Of a stretch of 64,000 nt of DNA, positions 26,262 to 34,961 are shown piece by piece. Position 1 is the first letter of the stretch. Each line of letters starts with the position of its first letter. The DNA is from Pseudoxanthomonas composti (lineage in GTDB: Bacteria; Pseudomonadota; Gammaproteobacteria; Xanthomonadales; Xanthomonadaceae): NCBI RefSeq assembly GCF_004122095.1, contig NZ_SAWZ01000005.1, forward strand, positions 124,001 through 188,000, given 5' to 3'. Under the pieces are notes generated by a model. That model was not told the DNA's origin and ran no database searches. It worked only from the letters and a program-made list of their open reading frames with translations. The translations under genes were made by a program, and so were the position numbers.

Positions 26262-26537
26262 CAAGACGCGGACCTGCGGGGAAGCGGGCCGAGATTCTAG
26301 CGCCGGTGCCGCAGGGAAACCTGAGCCGGGGCATGGCGGCCGCCTGCTGGCGTCAGGCCTGCCCCCCCATGCTGCGCGACCTTCGGGCAGTGGGCGGGCC
26401 AGGCGCGCGCAGGCACCGGACGGGCCGGCCACAGCGCTTGCCTTTATCCTTGTCCGGTCCGCTGCCCCACGCCGCCGGATCTCCGCCCCAGCTCGGCGCG
26501 GCGTGACCCAAGTTTTCCGAACATCGAGGAAGCTCCA

Positions 26538-27638
26538 TTGAACGCAGAAACCGCAAAGCCCCTGTCCTTCCGCCTGCCCGGCTCGTCCGTGCGCAAGGCC
26601 GACGCCGAGCGTGAGGCCATCCTGGCCTCGCCCGGCTTCGGCAACGCCTTCACCGATCACATGATCGCCATCCAGTGGAGCGTGGACAAAGGCTGGTACG
26701 ACGCCGAAGTGCGCCCCTATGGCCCGCTGCAGCTGGACCCGGCCGCCTCGGTGCTGCACTACGGCCAGGAGATCTTCGAAGGCATCAAGGCCTACCGCCA
26801 CGCCGACGGCTCGGTGTGGACCTTCCGCCCGGAGTCCAACGGCGCGCGCCTGCAGCGCTCGGCCCGCCGCCTGGCGCTGCCGGAGCTGCCGGTGGACGCC
26901 TTCGTCGAATCGCTGCGCCAGCTGATCGCGGCCGATGGCGACTGGGTGCCTTCGGCCCCTGAGACCAGCCTGTACATCCGCCCGTTCATGATCGCCGATG
27001 AAGCCTTCCTGGGCGTGCGCTCGGCCCAGCACGCCAGCTACTACGTGATCGCCAGCCCCGCCGGCCCGTACTTCGCCAAGGGCGTGGCGCCGGTGTCGAT
27101 CTGGCTGTCCACCGAGTACGCCCGCGCCGGCAAGGGCGGCACCGGTGCGGCCAAGTGCGGCGGCAACTACGCCGCCTCGCTGCTGCCGCAGAAGATCGCC
27201 TACGCGCAGGGCTGCTCGCAGGTGCTGTTCCTGGACAACGACGGCTATATCGAGGAACTGGGCGGCATGAACGTGTTCTTCGTGCAGCGCGACGGCACCC
27301 TGGTCACGCCGGCGCTGTCGGGCAGCATCCTGGAAGGCATCACCCGCGAGAGCATCATCCGCCTGGCCCGCGACCGCGGCATCACCGTGGAAGAGCGCCG
27401 CATGCACGTGGAGGACTGGAAGAACGGCGTGGCCTCCGGCGAGATCACCGAGGTGTTCGCCTGCGGCACCGCCGCGGTGGTCACCCCGATCGGCGAGCTC
27501 AAGGGCGAGGGCTTCGCCGTGGGCGATCTGAGCGCGCCGGCCGGCGAGCTGACCATGTCCCTGCGCCAGGAGCTGACCGACATCCAGTACGGCCGACGCC
27601 CGGATCCGCACGGCTGGATGGTCAAGCTGTCCGGCTGA
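26538..27638 (+). CDS. ilvE: Branched-chain amino-acid aminotransferase
   Basis: 366 residues, class IV PLP fold of the long bacterial BCAT type. The PLP lysine is Lys206 in GAAKCGGNYA; other hallmarks are LHYGQEIFEGIKAYR and FLDNDGYIEELGGMNVFFV. It catalyses the last step of leucine, isoleucine and valine synthesis with glutamate as donor. The start is TTG, supported by GAGGAAG a few bases upstream. The 276-bp region before it holds a TATCCT (26445-26450) as the only -10 candidate, giving a leader of about 80 nt. Confidence 0.95.
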   Translation: MNAETAKPLSFRLPGSSVRKADAEREAILASPGFGNAFTDHMIAIQWSVDKGWYDAEVRPYGPLQLDPAASVLHYGQEIFEGIKAYRHADGSVWTFRPESNGARLQRSARRLALPELPVDAFVESLRQLIAADGDWVPSAPETSLYIRPFMIADEAFLGVRSAQHASYYVIASPAGPYFAKGVAPVSIWLSTEYARAGKGGTGAAKCGGNYAASLLPQKIAYAQGCSQVLFLDNDGYIEELGGMNVFFVQRDGTLVTPALSGSILEGITRESIIRLARDRGITVEERRMHVEDWKNGVASGEITEVFACGTAAVVTPIGELKGEGFAVGDLSAPAGELTMSLRQELTDIQYGRRPDPHGWMVKLSG

Positions 27639-27697
27639 GTGTGGACTTGTCCCAGGGGCGGCCTTTGCCGCCGCTGGGGCAACCGCGGGAGCCTGCG

Positions 27698-28294
27698 ATG
27701 ACCTTTGACCGCACGGCCGAATCCGCCTTGGCCATGGCGCGCCCCCGGCGCGTGCAATGCGGGCGAGGCGCGCTGCGGATCGCGTTTACTGCCTGCCTTT
27801 TGCTCGCACTGGCGGCGTGCGCGACCGGGCCCTTGCCCTCGGCACCGCCACCGGTATCAGTACAGTTCCTGCTGGTGCCGCATGCCGATCTGGCCGACGA
27901 CGACCCGGACGACCCGTCCTTGTCCCCGCGCGGTCTGGCCCAGGCGCAGGCGCTCGCAAAGGCCCTGCGGCAGGCACCGCTTTCAGGCATCGAAGTCAGC
28001 GAATTCAGGCGTACCCAGCAGACCGCAGCGCCCCTGGCGGCCCGCCTTCGCCTCGCAGCGGCGCGCTACTTCTCGCGCGGCGAGGTCGGCGAAATCGCGC
28101 GCCGGCTGCAGCAGCGCTATCGGCGTGGGCAGGTGCTGATGGTGACGGACCCTGACATGCTGGCCCCGCTGGCCGCAGCGCTGTGTCGGTGCCAGGTCGC
28201 CCCGATCCACGACCAGGTCTGGCGGTTGTATCGGGTCAGGCCGGCCTCGGACGTGCCGGGCCAGGTCGCCCCGGAGCCGCTGCCGCAGCCCTGA
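27698..28294 (+). CDS. Histidine-phosphatase-like lipoprotein, degenerate active site
   Basis: 198 residues. A hydrophobic segment with the lipobox LAAC places the mature protein on a membrane. After it comes a phosphoglycerate-mutase-like core: [26 protein letters not shown] and [13 protein letters not shown]. Active members carry RHG or RHA; here the Arg is Pro (PHA), though His and the RTxQTA segment remain. It may be an inactive or altered phosphatase. It follows ilvE but with its own start. Confidence 0.72.
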   Translation: MTFDRTAESALAMARPRRVQCGRGALRIAFTACLLLALAACATGPLPSAPPPVSVQFLLVPHADLADDDPDDPSLSPRGLAQAQALAKALRQAPLSGIEVSEFRRTQQTAAPLAARLRLAAARYFSRGEVGEIARRLQQRYRRGQVLMVTDPDMLAPLAAALCRCQVAPIHDQVWRLYRVRPASDVPGQVAPEPLPQP

Positions 28295-28358
28295 GCTTCC
28301 ACGGGCCGCCGCGGGCCCGTGCACGCAGCGTTCCCGGACGCTGGCTGGCATCAACGCC

Positions 28359-29081
28359 ATGCACGCGCCGCTGCCCCTGCCCGGGGGCCTTTTGCCCGGT
28401 TGGGACGGCACCATCGACGGCGTGCGCGCCCTGCAGGACGAGCTTGCGGCGCAGGTCGTGCTGGAAGATGGTTTCATCGACCCACCGCGCCTGCTGGCCG
28501 GCCTGGATGTGCGATTCGAGGACGACGGGACGCTCACCCGCGCGGCGGGCGTGCTGCTGGAGGCGGACACGCTGCGGCCCATCGCCAGCGAGGTGGTGCG
28601 GCGGCCGACCTCCTTCCCCTATGTGCCCGGCCTGCTGAGCTTCCGCGAGTTGCCGGCGCTGCTGCAGGTGCTGGCCTGCCTGCCCGAGCAGCCGGACCTG
28701 GTGTTCGTCGACGGCCAGGGCATCGCGCACCCGCGCCGGCTGGGCATCGCCGCGCACTTCGGCGTGGTCACCGGGCTGCCGACCATCGGCGTGGCCAAGA
28801 AGCCGCTGTGCGGGCGCTGCGTGCCGCCGGGCCCGGAGCCCGGCGCGCGCTCGCCGCTGCAGCACCAGGGCGAGAAGATCGCCTGGGTGCTGCGCAGCAA
28901 GGCGCGCTGCAACCCGCTGTTCGTGTCGCCCGGACATCGCGTGACCATGGACACGGCCGCCGACTGGGTCATGCGCACCCTGCGCGGCTACCGGCTGCCC
29001 GAGCCGACCCGGCTGGCCGATCACCTGGCCTCGCGTCGCGAGGAAAAACGCGCAGCGGCCACATCGCGGCCACTGTTCTAA
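28359..29081 (+). CDS. nfi: Endonuclease V
   Basis: 240 residues. The metal-binding Asp is in AGLDVRFE; the wedge region [14 protein letters not shown] and the segment [19 protein letters not shown] are diagnostic. It nicks DNA one base 3' of deoxyinosine and starts repair of deaminated adenine. The C-terminal tail (about 215-240) is basic. No operon partner; it lies between the lipoprotein gene and the first pirin. Confidence 0.95.
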   Translation: MHAPLPLPGGLLPGWDGTIDGVRALQDELAAQVVLEDGFIDPPRLLAGLDVRFEDDGTLTRAAGVLLEADTLRPIASEVVRRPTSFPYVPGLLSFRELPALLQVLACLPEQPDLVFVDGQGIAHPRRLGIAAHFGVVTGLPTIGVAKKPLCGRCVPPGPEPGARSPLQHQGEKIAWVLRSKARCNPLFVSPGHRVTMDTAADWVMRTLRGYRLPEPTRLADHLASRREEKRAAATSRPLF

Positions 29082-29193
29082 CGCGCTGCCCCGGATCGCG
29101 GCCGAGCCCGCTGCAACGGTCCGTTGTCGACGTGCACGCCCCCTCGCCCCGGACCGGTGCGATGCTGGGGCCTGGTTCCTTCAGGAAGACCCC

Positions 29194-30084
29194 ATGACGC
29201 TGATCATCCCGCCACGGACCCACGACCTGGGCGACGGCTTCACCGTGCGCCGCGCCGTGCCCACCTTGCAGGCCCGCAGCGTCGGGCCCTTCGTGTTCGT
29301 CGACCACATGGGACCGGCGGTGTTCGAGCCGGATCGCGGCATCGACGTGCGCCCGCATCCGCACATCGGCCTGGCGACGGTGACCTATCTGTGGGAGGGC
29401 GCGATCGGCCATCGCGACACGCTGGGCAGCGACCAGGTCATCCGGCCCGGGGACGTGAACTGGATGACCTCCGGCCGCGGCATCGCCCATTCCGAGCGCA
29501 CCCCGCCGCAGGCGCGCGCCGAGCGCAGCGGCGTGCATGGCATGCAGACCTGGGTCGCCCTGCCCAAGGCGCACGAGGAAACTGCACCGGAGTTCTACCA
29601 CCACCCGGCCGCCACGCTGCCGCACTGGCAGCAGCACGGCGCGGGCCTGCGGGTGATCGCCGGACGCGCGTTCGGGTACGAGTCGCCGGTGCGGGTGTTT
29701 TCCGACACCTTCAACGTCGCGCTGGACCTGCAGGCCGAGGCGGAGCTGGCGCTGGACGACGGCGTGGTGGAACGCGCGCTCTACATCCTGGAGGGCGAGG
29801 CGCAGCTGGACGGGGCCGACGTACCGGCCCGGCACTTGGTCGTGCTGGATCGCGGCACCCGGCCGGTGCTGCGGGCCCTGACGCCGTTGAAGGCCATGCT
29901 GGTGGGCGGTGAGCCGCTGGATGGGCCGCGCCACCTGTGGTGGAACTTCGTGTCCAGCTCCAAGGAGCGCATCGAGCAGGCCAAGCAGGACTGGCGCGAG
30001 GGCCGCTTCGGCAAGATCGCCGGCGACGACGAGTTCATCCCGCTGCCGCCGGACCCCAAGCCCGAGCCGGTGAACTACCCCTGA
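29194..30084 (+). CDS. Pirin-family protein (copy 1)
   Basis: 296 residues, two cupin folds. The N-terminal metal site shows HPHIGLATVTYL and the later His and Glu in GIAHSERTP. Pirins are iron-binding; some have quercetinase activity and others act as redox-sensing co-regulators, so the role here is open. AGGAAG precedes the ATG. A second pirin sits 0.8 kb downstream on the other strand with rather different sequence. Confidence 0.88.
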   Translation: MTLIIPPRTHDLGDGFTVRRAVPTLQARSVGPFVFVDHMGPAVFEPDRGIDVRPHPHIGLATVTYLWEGAIGHRDTLGSDQVIRPGDVNWMTSGRGIAHSERTPPQARAERSGVHGMQTWVALPKAHEETAPEFYHHPAATLPHWQQHGAGLRVIAGRAFGYESPVRVFSDTFNVALDLQAEAELALDDGVVERALYILEGEAQLDGADVPARHLVVLDRGTRPVLRALTPLKAMLVGGEPLDGPRHLWWNFVSSSKERIEQAKQDWREGRFGKIAGDDEFIPLPPDPKPEPVNYP

Positions 30085-30091
30085 CCCTCGC

Positions 30092-30126
30092 GGGAGCGGC
30101 GTGCCGGGGGTCGGCGCGCCGCTCCC
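30092..30126. terminator. Inverted repeat after pirin 1, possible terminator
   Basis: GGGAGCGGCG (30092-30101) pairs perfectly with CGCCGCTCCC (30117-30126), directly after the stop. No T-run follows, so it may stabilise a 3' end rather than terminate on its own. Confidence 0.45.
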
Positions 30127-30141
30127 GGGGCGCCGACGTGG

Positions 30142-30171
30142 TTGCCATCCCATTTTTCGCTGCGGTATGGT
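30142..30171 (+). promoter_or_regulatory. Sigma70-type promoter of the 145-residue gene
   Basis: TTGCCA (30142-30147), an 18-bp spacer and TATGGT (30166-30171). It would give a leader of about 140 nt before the ATG at 30319. Confidence 0.45.
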
Positions 30172-30318
30172 CGTGGCGGGGCACGGCCGGCGGCGATCAC
30201 GCCGGTCGCTGGGGGAACTGGACGCATGGGGATGCGTCGGCATGCAGCACGCACACGCGCTGATCCAGCGCGCGCATCCCCGTTGCCATCACGATGGACT
30301 TCAACCGGGGATTGTTCC

Positions 30319-30756
30319 ATGTCGTCACGACCGTCGCTTGCGCTGTCGCTCCTGCTGGCCGGCTGCGCGCCTGCCCTCGCCGCAGACGATGCGCCGCCCC
30401 TGGCCTGCCCCGCGCTGCCGGCGTCCGCTGGCCTGCACTGGGAGACCCGCGACCAGGGCGCCTTCCTGCTGTGCCGGGCGATGGATGCCGGCGACCAGCA
30501 GGCCTTCGGCATCATGCTCACGCGCGACAAGCCGGATATCCGCCTGGACAAGCGCCTGCGCGCCGAGGCCGGGGCGGTCAATGGCCAGGGCATGTACTGG
30601 TACTACCCCAATGCCGGTGGCAATGCCCTGAAGAACCGGCGCATCGCGGTGGTGGAGGTCGGCGAGGACCGCTACGCGCAGATCTGGATCGACGCCCCGG
30701 ACGAGCCGCGGATGCAGTCGTTGCAGAACGTGGTACGCGAACTGTCGCTGCGCTGA
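30319..30756 (+). CDS. Uncharacterised exported protein (145 residues)
   Basis: No family recognised. The N-terminus is a signal sequence; LLAGC could be a lipobox, or cleavage could come after PALA. The mature part has two Cys in PPLACPAL and FLLCRAMD, and a segment YWYYPNAGGNALKN. ATG 30319 has GGGGA 8 nt upstream, and the signal peptide starts immediately. It is downstream of pirin 1 but behind its own promoter. Confidence 0.7.
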   Translation: MSSRPSLALSLLLAGCAPALAADDAPPLACPALPASAGLHWETRDQGAFLLCRAMDAGDQQAFGIMLTRDKPDIRLDKRLRAEAGAVNGQGMYWYYPNAGGNALKNRRIAVVEVGEDRYAQIWIDAPDEPRMQSLQNVVRELSLR

Positions 30757-30798
30757 GAGGCCACGGGCGGCGCCGCAACTCGGGGACTTTGCGGCGAC

Positions 30799-30829
30799 GC
30801 GCATCGGCAAGCGCCGCCCGCCGATGCGC
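30799..30829. terminator. Bidirectional hairpin between convergent genes
   Basis: GCGCATCGGC (30799-30808) and GCCGATGCGC (30820-30829) form a 10-bp stem with an 11-nt loop in the gap between the exported-protein gene and pirin 2. No T-run. Confidence 0.4.
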
Positions 30830-30869
30830 CCGCCACGCCGATGCAAGGCGCGGCGCGGAATAACCGCGT

Positions 30870-31718
30870 CTAGAAGCGTCCTTCCTGGAAATCGACGAAG
30901 GCCTGCATCAGCTCCTGTCGGGTGTTCATCACGAACGGCCCGTGGCGCGCGACCGGCTCGCGCAAGGGCCGCCCGGCCACCAGGATGAGCTGCGCCCCCT
31001 GGCTGCCGGCGCGCAGGTGCAGTTGGCTGCCGCCACCGAGCACCGCCATCTCGCGCAGTTCCAGCGCACGCGCGCCCTCGTCCTGGCCCACCGTCGCCGC
31101 GCCCTCGTAGACGTAGGCGAAGGCGTGATGCCCCTCGGGCAGGGCGTAGTCCCAGCTGGCGCCGGCTGCAAGATGGATGTCCAGGTACAGCGGATCGGTG
31201 GCCGGTTGCACGATCGGGCCAACGGTATCGCCCACCTGGCCGGCGATCACCTTCACCGACACCCCCGTGGCCGGATGCGTCACGGGGATGCGGTCCGGGG
31301 CGAATTCCTGGTACTTCGGCGCGGTCATCTTGTCCTTGGCCGGCAGGTTCACCCACAGCTGGAAGCCGCGCATGCGGCCGGATTCCTGCTCGGGCATCTC
31401 CGAATGCACCAGCCCGCGGCCGGCGGTCATCCACTGCACGCTGCCCGGCGTGAGCAGGCCTTCGTTGCCGTGGTTGTCGCGATGGCGCATGCGGCCATCG
31501 AGCATGTAGGTCACCGTCTCGAAGCCGCGATGCGGATGCTCCGGAAACCCGGCCAGGTAGTCTTCCGGCTTGTCGGTGCCGAACTCGTCCAGCATCAGGA
31601 ACGGGTCCAGCTCGGGCAGGTCCTGGGTGCCGATCACGCGCGTGAGCTTCACCCCGGCGCCGTCGGACGTAGGCATGCCGCGCACCTTGCGCAGGATGCG
31701 GGTGGAGTCGTTGCTCAT
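30870..31718 (-). CDS. Pirin-family protein (copy 2)
   Basis: 282 residues, again two cupin domains, with metal-site segments FPEHPHRGFETVTYML and GLVHSEMPEQ. More typical of YhhW/YhaK-like pirins than copy 1. It starts at ATG 31718 with GAGG upstream. A longer reading that joins it to the aldehyde dehydrogenase gene is an artefact. The aldehyde dehydrogenase is next upstream, 154 bp away, and might share a role in oxidant or aromatic metabolism, but this is weak. Confidence 0.88.
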   Translation of the reverse strand: MSNDSTRILRKVRGMPTSDGAGVKLTRVIGTQDLPELDPFLMLDEFGTDKPEDYLAGFPEHPHRGFETVTYMLDGRMRHRDNHGNEGLLTPGSVQWMTAGRGLVHSEMPEQESGRMRGFQLWVNLPAKDKMTAPKYQEFAPDRIPVTHPATGVSVKVIAGQVGDTVGPIVQPATDPLYLDIHLAAGASWDYALPEGHHAFAYVYEGAATVGQDEGARALELREMAVLGGGSQLHLRAGSQGAQLILVAGRPLREPVARHGPFVMNTRQELMQAFVDFQEGRF

Positions 31719-31872
31719 GGGCGCCTCACAGAGTCGATGATCCACCCAAGATGATGGCGCAGATCGCCGCGCGGAATCTTCTGCGCCGCAACCATCCGTT
31801 CCATTGGCGTGCACTGGCGCGCTCGGCGGTTGGCAAAGCCCGCCGCCGGACACGAGCGCCCGCAAGCCCGAC

Positions 31873-33234
31873 TCAGGCGACGTAGATCGTCTTGATGTTG
31901 GTGAACTCGTGCATGCCGTGCTGGGCCAGCTCGCGGCCGAAGCCGGAACGCTTGCTGCCGCCGAACGGCAGGCGCACGTCGCTCTTGACGATGGCATTGA
32001 CGAAGGCCGCCCCGCACTGCAACTGCTGGGCCACGCGTTCGCCGCGGGCGGCATCGGCCGTCCACACGCTGCCGCCCAGGCCGAAGCTGGTGTCGTTGGC
32101 CACGCGTACGGCCTCGGCCTCGTCCTTGACCCGCAGGATGCTGGCGACCGGGCCGAACAGCTCCTGCTCATAAGCCGGCATGCCCGGCCCGACATGATCC
32201 AGGATCGTGGCCGGATAGTCGGCGTAGCCCTGCCCCGGTGCGCCGCCCAGCAGCAGCTTGGCGCCGGCCTGCACGCTGGCGCCGACCTGCTGGTGCAGTT
32301 CCTCGCGCAGGTCCTGGCGCGCCATCGGCGCCAGCGTGGTCGCGCTGTCGTTGGGGTCGCCGGTGCGCAGCTTGCCGGCGGCCTCGACGAAGCGGGTCAC
32401 GAAGGTCTCGGCGATGGCCTCGACCACGATGAAGCGCTTGGCGGCGATGCAGGTCTGACCGGCGTTGTCGAAGCGGCTCTTCACCGCCGCGGCCACGGTC
32501 TTGTCCAGGTCGGCGTCCTCCAGCACGACGAAGGCATCGCTGCCGCCCAACTCCATCACGCATTTCTTCAGCACGCTGCCGGCGGTGGCGGCGATGGACT
32601 TGCCGGCGCGCTCGCTGCCGGTCAGGGTCACCGCGGCCACGCGCGGATCGCAGATGACCTCGGCCGCCTGGTCGTTATCGATATGCAGCACGCCGAGCAC
32701 GCCTTCCGGCGCGCCCGCGGCCTGCAGGACCGCGGCGATGGCATCGGCGCAGCGCGGCACATTGGTCGCGTGCTTGAGCAAGGCCACGTTGCCAGCCATC
32801 AGCGTGGGCGCCAGGAATCGGAACACCTGCCACAGCGGGAAATTCCACGGCATCACCGCGAACACGCAGCCGATGGGCTCATAGCGCACGTAGCTGGACT
32901 GCGCTTCGGTGGCGATCTGCTCCGGGTGCAGATAGCCCTGCGCGTTGTCGGCGTAGAACTCGCAGGCGGCCGCGCACTTCTCGATCTCGGCCAGGGCCTC
33001 GGGCTTGAGCTTGCCCATCTCGGCGGTCATCACCTGCTGCAGGTCCTGGCGGCGCTCGCGCAGGACGCCCGCCGCGGCACGCAGCACGTCCCCGCGCGCC
33101 TGCACACTGCGCTGGGACCATTCGGGAAACGCCGCCTGCGCGGCATGCAACGCCGCTTCGACCGCATTGCTGGTCATCAGCGCCTGGCGATGCTCGACCT
33201 GGCCGGTCGCCGGGTTGGGGATTTCGGTGGTCAT
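31873..33234 (-). CDS. NAD(P)-dependent aldehyde dehydrogenase, succinate-semialdehyde type
   Basis: 453 residues. Cofactor and catalytic signatures are intact: PWNFPLWQV, the Glu in MELGGSDAF, and the nucleophile Cys in NAGQTCIAAKRF. It best resembles succinate-semialdehyde dehydrogenases (Sad/GabD), which feed GABA or polyamine breakdown into the TCA cycle; this fits the PotFGHI system and omega-aminotransferase elsewhere in the window, but substrate is inferred. GAGGAAG precedes the ATG. Confidence 0.88.
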   Translation of the reverse strand: MTTEIPNPATGQVEHRQALMTSNAVEAALHAAQAAFPEWSQRSVQARGDVLRAAAGVLRERRQDLQQVMTAEMGKLKPEALAEIEKCAAACEFYADNAQGYLHPEQIATEAQSSYVRYEPIGCVFAVMPWNFPLWQVFRFLAPTLMAGNVALLKHATNVPRCADAIAAVLQAAGAPEGVLGVLHIDNDQAAEVICDPRVAAVTLTGSERAGKSIAATAGSVLKKCVMELGGSDAFVVLEDADLDKTVAAAVKSRFDNAGQTCIAAKRFIVVEAIAETFVTRFVEAAGKLRTGDPNDSATTLAPMARQDLREELHQQVGASVQAGAKLLLGGAPGQGYADYPATILDHVGPGMPAYEQELFGPVASILRVKDEAEAVRVANDTSFGLGGSVWTADAARGERVAQQLQCGAAFVNAIVKSDVRLPFGGSKRSGFGRELAQHGMHEFTNIKTIYVA

Positions 33235-33355
33235 TGGGGCTTCCTCGATACGACATGACAGATGCGTCATTGTCGCGTCGCGGGCGTTACCGGGCCGTTT
33301 GGCGTCGCCGGGCACCGGCTATTGCAGGCACGCTTCATACTCGAGCCCACCGCAT

Positions 33356-33427
33356 CTGTGGGAGCGGCTTTGGCCGCGAAGAAGCTTTCATGGGAAGGCC
33401 TCTTCGCCGACGAATCGGCTCCCACAC
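33356..33427. repeat. REP-like palindrome (TGTGGGAGC type)
   Basis: TGTGGGAGCGGC at the left end and GGCTCCCACA at the right end flank a 50-bp centre that itself contains GGCCGCGAAG and CTTCGCCG. This resembles the TGTGGGAG REP sequences found in pseudomonads and xanthomonads and is unlike the GTAG clusters. It lies between the oprM-like stop and the aldehyde dehydrogenase start. Confidence 0.7.
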
Positions 33428-33440
33428 CACTGCGGCGAGC

Positions 33441-34961
33441 TCAGCGCGCGGCGGTGGCTGGCTGCGCTGCATTGGCGCCCTGCCAGCCAAGTCCAAGGCT
33501 CTTCTGCAGCGCGATGTAGTTCACCACCTGCTGCACCTGCGCCTGGGCGGCGTTGTCGTGCGCGGTCAGCTGTTGGCGCTGCACGTCCAGGGCATCGATC
33601 AGCGAAGCCGCGCCGGCCTTGTAGCGCTGGTCCATCAAGCTTGCCGAGCGGTCGGCCGAGGCCTGCGCCTGCTGCGCGACGACCACTTGCCTGCGCGCCG
33701 CGCCGTAGTTGGACAGCGCGGTATTGGCGTCCTGCAACGCGGCCAGCACGGTGCCTTCGTAAGCCGCGGTGCGCGCCTCGGTGCCGGCGCGCGCCTGCGC
33801 GACCTGCGCGCGCACGCGTCCGAAATCCAGCACCGACCAGCGCAGGAACGGCGCCACCAGCGTGCTGGCCGAATCCGGCCCCAGGTCCCCGGGCGAGGTC
33901 GCCACCGCGGCGATGCTGCCGAACAGGCTGACCTGAGGAAAATACGCCGACAGCGCCTGGCCGATCTGCGCATTGCTACCGGCCAGCGCACGCTCGGCCT
34001 GGCGCACGTCGGGGCGGCGGCGGATCAGTGAGGCCGGGTCGTCCACCTTCACCTGCGCCGGCAGGGACGGCAGCGGCGCGGCCGCGGCCAGCCGCGCGTC
34101 CAGCGCCCCGGGTTCGCGGCCGATCATCAGCGCCAGCTGGTCCAGCGCGGCATCGCGCTGGGCTTCCAGCGGCAGCTGCGTGGCCTGGTTCTGCTGCAGC
34201 TGCCCGCGCGCACGTTCGACCTCCAGGTCGGAGGCCGCCCCGCGTGCGCGGCGCTGTTCGGTCAGCGCCAACGCCTGGGCAGAGGCGTCCGCGCTGCGCC
34301 TGGCGATCTCGATGCGCGCCTGCAACCCGCGATAGTTGGCGTAGACCTGGCCGACTTCCGCCGCCAGCTGCACCTGGGCGTCGGCCAGCTCGGCCTCGGA
34401 GGCCTCGGCTTCTGCCAGGGACTGCTCCACCGCGCGGCGGCGGCGGCCGAACAGGTCCAGCTCCCAGCTGGCGTCGAAGCCGGCCAGGTAGATGTCCGTG
34501 TCCAGGTCGTCGGCAGCATTGCGTACCGCCTGGCCAGTCTGCGGATCACCGGCAGCGATCTCATCGCCAATGCCGCGCACGCTGTCCTTGATGGCATCGG
34601 GCGCCTGCACGTAGGCGCCGCCGGCCATGGCCCCGACCTGCGGCAGGCGCTCGGCGCGGCGCTGCGCGGACAGCTCACGGGCTGCCCGCAGGCGGCCACC
34701 GGCCGCGCGCAGGCTGGGGCTGTTGCTCAGCGCCTGGTCCACCAGCCAGCTCAGCTCGGCATCGTGCAGTTCGTCCCACCAGCGATTGGCCGGCGGGGTG
34801 GCGATCACCTTGGCCGCGCCGGCACGATGCAGGCTGGGCGCCTGCAACGCGTCCCTGGCCACCTCGGGCCGCACGTAGTCCGGGCCGAGCATGCAGCCGG
34901 CCAGCAGCACCGGCAGCAGCGCCAGCGCGCCCAGTCGCAGGGTGGAATCAATGCATCGCAA
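33441..34961 (-). CDS. Outer-membrane efflux lipoprotein (OprM/NodT family)
   Basis: 506 residues. Signal peptide with lipobox LLAGC, then GPDYVRPEV, the common start of RND/MFS outer-membrane factors. The middle has the duplicated TolC-type helical hairpin pattern. It should form the trimeric exit duct of the EmrAB-type pump encoded upstream. Its start overlaps the emrB-like stop by 14 bp, placing it as the third gene of the operon. Confidence 0.93.
   Translation of the reverse strand: MRCIDSTLRLGALALLPVLLAGCMLGPDYVRPEVARDALQAPSLHRAGAAKVIATPPANRWWDELHDAELSWLVDQALSNSPSLRAAGGRLRAARELSAQRRAERLPQVGAMAGGAYVQAPDAIKDSVRGIGDEIAAGDPQTGQAVRNAADDLDTDIYLAGFDASWELDLFGRRRRAVEQSLAEAEASEAELADAQVQLAAEVGQVYANYRGLQARIEIARRSADASAQALALTEQRRARGAASDLEVERARGQLQQNQATQLPLEAQRDAALDQLALMIGREPGALDARLAAAAPLPSLPAQVKVDDPASLIRRRPDVRQAERALAGSNAQIGQALSAYFPQVSLFGSIAAVATSPGDLGPDSASTLVAPFLRWSVLDFGRVRAQVAQARAGTEARTAAYEGTVLAALQDANTALSNYGAARRQVVVAQQAQASADRSASLMDQRYKAGAASLIDALDVQRQQLTAHDNAAQAQVQQVVNYIALQKSLGLGWQGANAAQPATAAR

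Noticed and set aside
26262-27611. Extension of the small minus-strand gene to 510 residues
   Set aside because: The extra part is antisense to ilvE; only the 60-residue end at 26079-26261 looks protein-like.
31719-32195. Minus-strand reading that would fuse the aldehyde dehydrogenase to pirin 2
   Set aside because: It is out of frame with the dehydrogenase protein; each gene has its own start and stop.
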